Assembly (NCBI GenBank): GCA_022709425.1
Contig: JAKLIW010000005.1
Span: forward strand, 127,422-191,421
DNA length: 64,000 bases
Origin: a bacterium
Lineage (GTDB): Bacteria; UBP6; UBA1177; JAKLFG01
Direction of reading: 5' to 3'
Below are positions 57,968 to 64,000 of this stretch, piece after piece (within the stretch, counting starts at the first letter, position 1; each line of letters opens with the position of its first letter). The notes below the pieces were generated by a model. The model saw only the letters and a program-made list of their open reading frames with translations. It was not told the DNA's origin and ran no database searches. A program made the position numbers and the translations under genes.

Positions 57968-58789
57968 TCAGGGACGACACATAAAGGAGGGATCGTTGAG
58001 AATGCCCTTGCGGAAAAGGGAGATCAGAACCGTTCCCGGCACCACCGGGTTGCCGGTCGGCCGGTCGAAAAGCGGCGTGTAGGGCGGCGCCACCTCGCCC
58101 GGCAGGAAGAGCGGTTCGCCGGTGTAGGCGTAATACAGCGTCACGTCCCGAAAAGAGGCGGCTATGAAGGTAGCCGTGCTTTCGCGGTGGACCGTCACGA
58201 TCTCGGTGGAAAAGGGGAGGTCGAACGGGCCGCTGGCCTCCACGAATATACCGCGCGCCGGATTCCAGCCGGTGACCTCGACGCAGTCGTAGGCGGCGCG
58301 TAGTTCGGGTATCATGTAGAGCGGCATGTCGTCGGCATCCTCGGGCAGGGTCGCGTTCCCGACGAGTTCTTTCCGTGCGGCCAGCGCGGTATGGACGGTG
58401 GCGGCATCCAGCGCTTCGGCGCGTTCCGGGGCCATGCGCCGCTCAAGGACCGCCATCTCGCCGTCGAGGTAAACCACGGTCATGTCGTACAGGCGGCGGC
58501 ACTCATCGTCGAACCAAAGACAACGTCCTTTATGATATTCGGCCGATCGTTTGAGAAGCTGGAGCTTTTTATAAGCCGCCAAGCCGACTAGGTATTTTCG
58601 CGCCGCGGCGTTGTGTTGTTCCTTGGCGGTGGCGAGTCGACGATCTATTTCGACCAACTCCTTCTTGATCCGCTCGTCCAATATTTTTTTACGGTTGGTG
58701 GCGTAGGTGTCGGCGCCGTCGAGGGTGATGAAGCCGAAACAGAGGAGGGTCGCCAGCGCTCCGGCGAAAAGGTCAGAGTATCTCTTCAT
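57968..58789 (-). CDS. Secreted or membrane-anchored hypothetical protein
   Basis: 273 residues. N-terminal hydrophobic segment (about 7-24) acting as signal or anchor, a helical part (30-110) with two cysteines (GRCLWFDDECRR) and a beta-rich C-terminus (about 155-273; FDLPFSTEIVTVHRESTATFIAA). No family recognised. Its ATG lies 17 bases inside the end of the CBM9 lipoprotein gene, so it is translated from the same mRNA. Confidence 0.65.
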   Translation of the reverse strand: MKRYSDLFAGALATLLCFGFITLDGADTYATNRKKILDERIKKELVEIDRRLATAKEQHNAAARKYLVGLAAYKKLQLLKRSAEYHKGRCLWFDDECRRLYDMTVVYLDGEMAVLERRMAPERAEALDAATVHTALAARKELVGNATLPEDADDMPLYMIPELRAAYDCVEVTGWNPARGIFVEASGPFDLPFSTEIVTVHRESTATFIAASFRDVTLYYAYTGEPLFLPGEVAPPYTPLFDRPTGNPVVPGTVLISLFRKGILNDPSFMCRP

Positions 58790-59963
58790 ATACGAATATC
58801 AGGTCGCCCATGTTGCGCAGATAGTGAAAGTCGCCTTTGTAGGGGGGGACCCACGCGGAGAACTCGGGTTTCTTGTTGCCGCCGTTACGGTCGATCCGAT
58901 ACATATATGCTTTCCAGACATCGCCGTCTTTGGGGGGGATATGGGTCGAATCGACTATCGTCGCCCACGGTATCGCTATCTCGGCGCTCCAGCCTTTATC
59001 GGTGTCGTCGGACTTATTGAGGGTGCCGTCGACCTGTACGGCGAACTTGATGCCCGAATCCCACGCGACATCCATCCCCTTGCGCGGTCCGCCCTTGAAT
59101 GATGCGTCGAATTTGACCCCGGCGGCGCTCACCTGCATCTCCCAATATTCATCCTTGTCGCCGTCGCCGTCGACGAATATCTCGACCACATCGTCATGGT
59201 CGTATATCTTGTCGTCGCTGTTCTTGAGCGTCGCGTAGACATCGTCATCTTCGCAGTCGAACGAGACATAGAAATATTTCTCATCCATCGCGGTCCGTAC
59301 GATCGTCTGTTTCTGCGCCATGTTCTCGCCGGAGGTGAGCCAGAATTTGCCGCCGGTCTGCGCGTTCTGCCAATAGCTTTCCTTGAGTTTGCCGTCGATC
59401 TTTATCTGGTTGCGCGATTCCCCGGCCACCGCGTAGACCTTCATCTGTTTCTTGACCAGTTTCGGCTTGGATATCTCGACCGGCGGGAGTTTCGCCCGGT
59501 TCTTGCCGTCGTTGAGGGCCGGTTCGGGGGTCATCCGGTCGTTGCCCTTGAAAAAGCCGGCATGGACGATCATCTTGTCGCTGTCGAACCAGACCGGCAG
59601 TTCCTTGACCGCGGCGTCATCACGGATGATGTCGTTAAGCGGCAGTTCCTTCATGCGGCCGTCGGCGAAAGGATGATCGTAAACGAATATCTGCTCGCCC
59701 GACGGATCCTCGAAGTGGTAGAACATCTTCCACCCTTCGGAGAGCTGTTTCTTAAATCGCCAGAAGGAGACGATCTTGAAGCTCTGGCCGTGCTGCGGTT
59801 TGAGCGGATCGGTGTAGAACGAGATAAGTTCGGCCGCGCCGTCGTCGAACGATGCGTTCACTTTCTGGGCGAAGACCGGTATCTCGCTCTCTTTGACCAC
59901 GCCGGCCGGTTTCGAGCAGGCGGCGACGACGAAAAAGGTGATCAGCACAGCGATTCTTTTCAT
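58773..59963 (-). CDS. Lipoprotein with C-terminal CBM9-type domain
   Basis: 396 residues from the ATG at 59963 (GGGAGGG upstream; the open frame continues far upstream only as a shadow of lgt and glyS). Lipobox VVAAC (Cys 16); an N-terminal domain of unknown type (about 20-190) and a CBM9-like sandwich (about 205-395; NQIKIDGKLKESYW, YFYVSFDCEDDDVYATLK, DDVVEIFVDGDGD, AEIAIPWATI). Probably binds carbohydrate at the envelope. Divergent from lgt and followed by an overlapping partner gene. Confidence 0.8.
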   Translation of the reverse strand: MKRIAVLITFFVVAACSKPAGVVKESEIPVFAQKVNASFDDGAAELISFYTDPLKPQHGQSFKIVSFWRFKKQLSEGWKMFYHFEDPSGEQIFVYDHPFADGRMKELPLNDIIRDDAAVKELPVWFDSDKMIVHAGFFKGNDRMTPEPALNDGKNRAKLPPVEISKPKLVKKQMKVYAVAGESRNQIKIDGKLKESYWQNAQTGGKFWLTSGENMAQKQTIVRTAMDEKYFYVSFDCEDDDVYATLKNSDDKIYDHDDVVEIFVDGDGDKDEYWEMQVSAAGVKFDASFKGGPRKGMDVAWDSGIKFAVQVDGTLNKSDDTDKGWSAEIAIPWATIVDSTHIPPKDGDVWKAYMYRIDRNGGNKKPEFSAWVPPYKGDFHYLRNMGDLIFVYEEIL

Positions 59964-60052
59964 GGGACCCTCCCGTAAATGATCATAACTCAGCGGCAGT
60001 CTAACCGGTTCGCGCCATTTCTCAAGAAAACTCGAAAAAGCGCCCTCAGTTC

Positions 60053-60080
60053 TTGACTTCGACACGCGATACCTTATCAT
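60053..60080 (+). promoter_or_regulatory. Promoter of lgt
   Basis: TTGACT (60053-60058), 16-base spacer, TATCAT (60075-60080), 24 bases before the ATG. Confidence 0.65.
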
Positions 60081-60104
60081 CGCTCCGGTACGTACGAGGT
60101 GCGC

Positions 60105-61001
60105 ATGAACCCCCAATTCTTTCAACCGCTGTGGGATCTTTTGGGCATACGGGGCTGGAGTTCCTACGCCACGATCGAATGGATCCCCTTCATACTGGCG
60201 ACCCCGATCACCTATCTGGCGACGCGCTACATCAAGATCGATCTCAAGAAGACATACATCATTCAGGTGTGGATGTTCTACGTCGGCATCCTCGGATCGA
60301 AACTGTTCCACATCCTGTTCGACGAAAAACTCGACGAATATGTGTCGCTCGTCCGCACGATGGGCTTCACGACGCTCCTCACGCAGGAGTTCCTTTACCC
60401 GTGGAAAGGGGGACAGGTCTTCTACGGCGGCATCCTCACGGGACTTGCGGGCGGGACACTGCTCGCATACTTTCTCTACCGCGGCCCCGACCGGCGTCTC
60501 AACATTATACGTACCAACGATGTCGCCGTGTTCACTGTCTACATGATGTCCTCCATCGGGCGGGTGGGCTGTTACCTGCAAGGATGTTGTTACGGCGCCA
60601 TCAGCGAGACCTTCGGGGTCGTCTTCCCCGCCCGGTCGGCCGCCGCCTACGGCGTGTTCCGTCAGGGACTCTCCGAAAGCGCCTTCATACCGACCCCACC
60701 GCTCATTCCCACCCAGCTCATCGAGACCTGCACCAGCGGCTCGATCTTTCTGTTCCTCCTGTTCCGCCTGCGCAAGGCCGACCAGCTTTGGACCGGCTAC
60801 TTCGCGTGGCACGCCTTGATGTTCCACGCCATCGCCCGCTTCTGCATCGAATTCCTCCGCATCGACCGGCGCGGCGGCTTCTGGATGTTCTCCACCTCGC
60901 AGTGGATCGCGATCACCGTCGCGACCATTCTTATCATCATTCGCATCCGTATGCTCCGCTCCAACCGCCCCCTTGTCAAGGGGGGCGTGCAGGGGGTTTA
61001 A
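60105..61001 (+). CDS. lgt: Prolipoprotein diacylglyceryl transferase
   Basis: 298 residues from the ATG at 60105 (GAGGT upstream; a GTG two codons earlier overlaps that site). Seven membrane helices. Lgt signatures: FYGGILTGLAGG, the IGRVGCYLQGCCYG segment and a C-terminal FCIEFLR. The HGGL-type motif is not obvious here. Transfers diacylglycerol to lipobox cysteines, consistent with the several lipoproteins in this window. The last residues (LVKGGVQGV) are encoded by a copy of the palindromic intergenic repeat rather than by family sequence. Confidence 0.93.
   Translation: MNPQFFQPLWDLLGIRGWSSYATIEWIPFILATPITYLATRYIKIDLKKTYIIQVWMFYVGILGSKLFHILFDEKLDEYVSLVRTMGFTTLLTQEFLYPWKGGQVFYGGILTGLAGGTLLAYFLYRGPDRRLNIIRTNDVAVFTVYMMSSIGRVGCYLQGCCYGAISETFGVVFPARSAAAYGVFRQGLSESAFIPTPPLIPTQLIETCTSGSIFLFLLFRLRKADQLWTGYFAWHALMFHAIARFCIEFLRIDRRGGFWMFSTSQWIAITVATILIIIRIRMLRSNRPLVKGGVQGV
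60965..60999 (+). repeat. Copy of the palindromic intergenic repeat inside the lgt 3' end
   Basis: CCGCCCCCTTGTCAAGGG followed by GGGCGTGCAGGGGGTTT: same arrangement as 14854-14886 (palindrome around GTCAAGG, then a GGGGGTTT end). It supplies the last codons of lgt up to the first base of the TAA stop. Confidence 0.7.
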
Positions 61002-61029
61002 TGAATAACTTACGCTATGAGGTATAACT

Positions 61030-63093
61030 ATGACCAACCTGCTGTTTGAGATCGGTTTCGAGGAATTCCCCCCGTCCTTCATCCGCCCGGCGGCCGAACA
61101 CCTGCGGTCGCAGATGGTCGATAAGATGACCGCGGCGCGCATCGCCCCGACGACCGTCGAGGTCTTCAGCACCTGTTCCCGCATCGCGCTCAAACTGGGC
61201 GGTTTCCCGGCGACCCAGCCCGAACTGCGCGAAAAGGTGCAGGGAGCGCCCAAGAAGGTGGCGCTTACCGCCGAGGGGAAACTGGGCAAGGCGGGTGAGG
61301 CCTTCCTCAAGAAATACAACCTTACCGAATACACCTTCGAACAGTCGGCCGACGGCAAGGGGGAACTCATCACCGGCTGGCATGTCGAGCCGGGCCGCCC
61401 CGTGAACGACATCATCGTCGAGACGCTCGAAACGCTCCTTTTCACCATGCCCTTCCCGAAGAGCATGCGCTGGGGCGACGGCGACCTGCAGTTCGCGCGG
61501 CCGATCCGCTGGCTCCTCTGCCTCATCGACGACAAACCGGTGGAGCGGTCGTTCCACGGCATCGCCTACGGAAAGAACTCCTTCGGCCACCGCTTCATGG
61601 CGCCCAGCGCGGTCCCGGTCACCTTCGGCACCTATGTCGCGGCGCTTGAAAAAGCATCGGTCATCGTCGAACACGAAAAGCGGGCCCTCTTCATCCGCGC
61701 CGAGGTCCAGCGGATCGCCCGCGATCTCAAAGGGAGCGAGACGCTCGACGAGGAACTGGTCGAAGAGGTCGCCAACATGACCGAACGGCCGGTGGCGGTC
61801 ACCGGCACCATCCCGGCGAAAAATGCCGATCTGCCGCCCGAGCTGATATCGCTGGTCCTTAAAGAGAATCAGCGCTATTTCACCATCTACCGCGCTGATC
61901 GGCACGAACTCCTGCCGCAGTTCATATCGTTCCTCAACAACGCCCCGACCGATCCGAAAGTGGTCGTGAAGGGGTGCGAGAAGGTGGTCGCGGCGCGGCT
62001 CTCCGACGCGGCGTTCTATTACTACGATGACCGCAAAAAGGACTTCGCGGGGCTCACCGAAAAACTTTCCGGCATGATGTTCCAGAAGGAACTCGGTTCC
62101 TACCGCGACAAGGTGGAACGGACCGCGAAACTGGCCCGTTTCATCGGCGAGAGATACTTCGGACTCGACGCGAAAGAAGCCGAAGCGGCGGCCAAGGCGG
62201 CGTTCCTCATCAAGAACGATCTCATCACCGGCGTCGTCTTCGAGTTCCCCGAACTGCAGGGGACGATGGGCCGTTACTACGCCCTCAACGCCGGGCTTGA
62301 CGCCGTGACGGCGCAGTCGATAGAGGAACACTACCTGCCGCGCTTCTCGGGTGACCGGCTCCCCGAAACGGTGCGCGGCGCGGTGCTCGCGCTCGCCGAC
62401 AAGACCGACACGATAGTCGGCGGCTTCATGGCGGGGATGAAACCGACCGGCGCGAAGGACAAATTCGCGATACGGCGCAACGCCATCGGCCTCCTCCAGA
62501 TAGCGGCCGAACGGGGTATCGCGCTCGACATCGAGGAACTCTTTGCCCACGCCGCCGGACTGGTGATAGCGCACAACGCGAAATTGAAACTCGATGCGGC
62601 CGATCTCGCCGACTTCATGAAACAGCGCTACTACGCGATATTCCCCTACGAGACGCCGGTGGTGAAATCGGCGGTCGAGGCGGGCTGGCGGGTGCCGGCC
62701 GAGGTGAAGCGGCGCGTCGCCACCATCGCGAAACTGGTCGAGGAAAAAGATATCCTTGAGATGGTCCAACTGCTCAAGCGTTCGGGCAACATCCTCAAGA
62801 ACGCGAAGGATGGCGAAGGGGCGCATATCGACGAAAAGAAACTGACGGCGGCCGAGGAGAAGGACCTCTTCGCGGCGCTCGCGAAAGTGAAGAAGGAGAT
62901 CGCGGCGGCGAAGGATGACCTCGCGGCGGCCCATGCGATCATATCGCTCAAACCGCTCATCGACCGCTTCTTCGACAAGGTGCTGGTGATGGATGAGGAC
63001 ACGGCGGTACGCGGCAATCGCATCGCGCTCATCCGCGACATCGTGACGCTCGTCACCGCCCGCATCGGCGACATCTCGTGGCTCAGCATGTGA
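61030..63093 (+). CDS. glyS: Glycine-tRNA ligase beta subunit
   Basis: 687 residues, full length. Family signatures: NLLFEIGFEEFPPSFI (start), KSMRWGDGDLQFARPIRWL (about 147-165), FGHRFMAP, VLKENQRYF, DAAFYYYDDRKKDF, GSYRDKVERTA and the C-terminal DKVLVMDEDTAVRGNRIALI. With the alpha subunit (GlyQ) it charges tRNA-Gly; the beta subunit recognises the tRNA. glyQ is not adjacent: upstream is lgt, 28 bases away, and downstream is an AT-rich MafI-like gene. Confidence 0.97.
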   Translation: MTNLLFEIGFEEFPPSFIRPAAEHLRSQMVDKMTAARIAPTTVEVFSTCSRIALKLGGFPATQPELREKVQGAPKKVALTAEGKLGKAGEAFLKKYNLTEYTFEQSADGKGELITGWHVEPGRPVNDIIVETLETLLFTMPFPKSMRWGDGDLQFARPIRWLLCLIDDKPVERSFHGIAYGKNSFGHRFMAPSAVPVTFGTYVAALEKASVIVEHEKRALFIRAEVQRIARDLKGSETLDEELVEEVANMTERPVAVTGTIPAKNADLPPELISLVLKENQRYFTIYRADRHELLPQFISFLNNAPTDPKVVVKGCEKVVAARLSDAAFYYYDDRKKDFAGLTEKLSGMMFQKELGSYRDKVERTAKLARFIGERYFGLDAKEAEAAAKAAFLIKNDLITGVVFEFPELQGTMGRYYALNAGLDAVTAQSIEEHYLPRFSGDRLPETVRGAVLALADKTDTIVGGFMAGMKPTGAKDKFAIRRNAIGLLQIAAERGIALDIEELFAHAAGLVIAHNAKLKLDAADLADFMKQRYYAIFPYETPVVKSAVEAGWRVPAEVKRRVATIAKLVEEKDILEMVQLLKRSGNILKNAKDGEGAHIDEKKLTAAEEKDLFAALAKVKKEIAAAKDDLAAAHAIISLKPLIDRFFDKVLVMDEDTAVRGNRIALIRDIVTLVTARIGDISWLSM

Positions 63094-63103
63094 GCTAAAG
63101 GCA

Positions 63104-63382
63104 ATGCTTATGGACTTCGAGACATCCATAGTAGATTTCATCAAGAGCATCGTATTTGATTTGAACCTGCCAGAGGATGTATCTTTGCAGCTATTAGAAT
63201 ATGCTCAGCACTCAGAGTGTGGAATGGCTTTCGAAGATTTGGTGTATTATATCGAAAATAATGAACTTGGCATGAAGAAAGAGACATTTGAGAAGATTGT
63301 CAAATTGGGGCACATGCTGGATATGGAAGAGAAAAGTTGGGAAGCATTAAAAAGGCTGGTAACTTTCGCAGGGAAACAATGA
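63104..63382 (+). CDS. MafI-like immunity-type protein
   Basis: 92 residues, ATG at 63104 with a weak AAAGG site (an in-frame ATG two codons later is possible). All-helical acidic protein with the pattern HSECGMAFEDLVYYIENNELGMKKET..LGHMLDMEEKSWEALKRLV, which resembles MafI-family immunity proteins. A matching toxin is not in view. About 40% G+C in a 60-base sample, well below glyS next door, so probably acquired. Its stop overlaps the GNAT stub start (ATGA). Confidence 0.6.
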   Translation: MLMDFETSIVDFIKSIVFDLNLPEDVSLQLLEYAQHSECGMAFEDLVYYIENNELGMKKETFEKIVKLGHMLDMEEKSWEALKRLVTFAGKQ

Positions 63383-63438
63383 TCATCCGTCCTGAAACAC
63401 CGGCCGACTATCCGGCGATACGAGAGATATTGTGGTGA
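63379..63438 (+). pseudogene. GNAT acetyltransferase N-terminal stub (19 codons)
   Basis: ATG overlapping the MafI-like stop opens MIIRPETPADYPAIREI, the classical N-terminus of GNAT acetyltransferases, but the frame stops after 19 residues and the rest of the domain is missing. It reads directly into the next gene, so it appears to be a recombination remnant. Confidence 0.6.
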
Positions 63439-63461
63439 GGGAAGAAGAGAGATCGAACGAA

Positions 63462-64000
63462 ATGAAAGAACACCAATTCATCGAGTGGAAAGAATCGTGG
63501 CGCGATGAATACCTGAAATGGATATCCGGTTTCGCCAACGCCGAAGGCGGCACGCTGGTGATCGGCAAGAACGATAAGGGTGCCGTCGTGGGCGTGACCA
63601 ATGCGAAGAAACTTCTGGAAGACATACCCAACAAAGTACGCGACATCCTCGGCATCATGGTCGATGTGAATCTAAAGAAAGATGCCGGGAAGGAATATCT
63701 GGAAGTGGTGGTGGAGCCGCATCCCTATCCGGTAAGCTACAAGGGAGAGTATCATTACCGCAGCGGTAGCACCAAGCAGGAACTCAAAGGGGCCGCCCTA
63801 GACAGATTCCTCCTGCGTAAACACGGGAAACGATGGGATGGTGTGCCGGTCCCCGGATTCTCTCCGGCCGATTGCAGTCAAGCCGCGTTTCAGCTCTTCA
63901 AAGCAAAAGCCGCCAAAAGCGGGCGTATGAGCGACGAGGTCCTACAGGACAGCGAGTTTTCGCTCCTAGAGAATCTGCAACTCACCGAAGGGAGCTACCT
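63462..64000 (+). CDS. AlbA_2-domain putative ATP-binding/transcriptional protein (3' end missing)
   Basis: The ATG at 63462 gives the typical family N-terminus (EWKESWRDEYLKWISGFANAEGG); a GTG at 63435 overlapping the GNAT stub stop is in frame and possible. At least 179 residues are visible before the window ends. Residues 1-115 are an AlbA_2 (Schlafen-like) domain with VIGKNDKGAVVGV, KLLEDIPNKVRDILGI and YHYRSGSTKQEL. Families with this domain usually continue with a GHKL-like ATPase and winged-helix C-terminus and are often encoded in mobile or defence-linked regions. Confidence 0.85.
   Translation, partial: MKEHQFIEWKESWRDEYLKWISGFANAEGGTLVIGKNDKGAVVGVTNAKKLLEDIPNKVRDILGIMVDVNLKKDAGKEYLEVVVEPHPYPVSYKGEYHYRSGSTKQELKGAALDRFLLRKHGKRWDGVPVPGFSPADCSQAAFQLFKAKAAKSGRMSDEVLQDSEFSLLENLQLTEGSY

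Noticed and set aside
59964..61562. Minus-strand open frame extending the CBM9 lipoprotein by more than 500 residues
   Set aside because: Antisense to lgt and glyS; the lipobox start at 59963 with GGGAGGG is the real one.

Overview
The window is a gene-dense, mostly GC-rich stretch (about 60-65% G+C by eye) from a Gram-negative bacterium with an outer membrane. Lgt, several lipobox lipoproteins, a BamB-like propeller, a beta-barrel candidate, AMIN-domain proteins and an FHA/AgmX-type protein all point that way. The FHA-TonB/AgmX protein, the zinc-ribbon DUF1566 protein and the lipoproteins with long Asp-rich linkers remind me of uncultured deltaproteobacterial or Myxococcota-like lineages. 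I cannot place it more precisely. I see no phage, transposase, CRISPR array or rRNA, and no gap above about 300 bases without a gene.

Layout. 0-2.1 kb: the end of a VWA protein and an FHA/AgmX envelope protein. 2.2-4.3 kb: groES-groEL, closed by a clear terminator. 4.3-10.6 kb: an ArnT-like membrane glycosyltransferase, a small DUF4911-like protein, a barrel candidate, a fused radical-SAM/DUF2344 protein and GluQ-RS. 10.6-12.9 kb (minus): an HD-GYP protein, a CBM9-like protein and a membrane-anchored PncC. 12.9-16.4 kb: EamA transporter, HtpX, a ROK protein, SecG and a tRNA-Leu whose anticodon reads AAG. 16.5-18.3 kb: a small AT-richer accessory patch (toxin-antitoxin pair, DUF1566 protein, orphan). 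18.3-26 kb: UvrD-like helicase, membrane AraC regulator, PepT, and envelope proteins of unknown role. 26-30.8 kb: a YfgM-like/BamB-like pair, HU, and a DinG-type helicase carrying a RadC-like JAMM domain. 30.9-42.9 kb: a second membrane glycosyltransferase, an AMIN protein, a 1625-residue secreted protein whose first part is strikingly AT-rich, and two beta-propeller lipoproteins. 42.9-46.9 kb (minus): an unknown membrane protein, mutL and miaA. 47-51.6 kb: pgi, nfo, GT2 and an iron alcohol dehydrogenase. 51.6-60 kb (minus): a WecF-like transferase that lacks a normal in-frame start, a Wzx-type flippase, a soluble-adenylyl-cyclase-like 1271-residue protein, and a CBM9 lipoprotein pair. 60-64 kb: lgt, glyS without glyQ, a MafI-like protein, a 19-codon GNAT stub and the start of an AlbA_2-domain protein.

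Regulation visible by eye: about fifteen sites fit one housekeeping promoter pattern (TTGACT/TTGACA, spacer mostly 16-17, TATAAT/TATAGT-like). Operons are tight, with ATGA, GTGA and TGATG overlaps. A palindromic GC-rich intergenic repeat (core CCCTTGACAGGG/CCCTGTCAAGGG) occurs twice inverted between htpX and the ROK gene, and a third copy forms the last codons of lgt.
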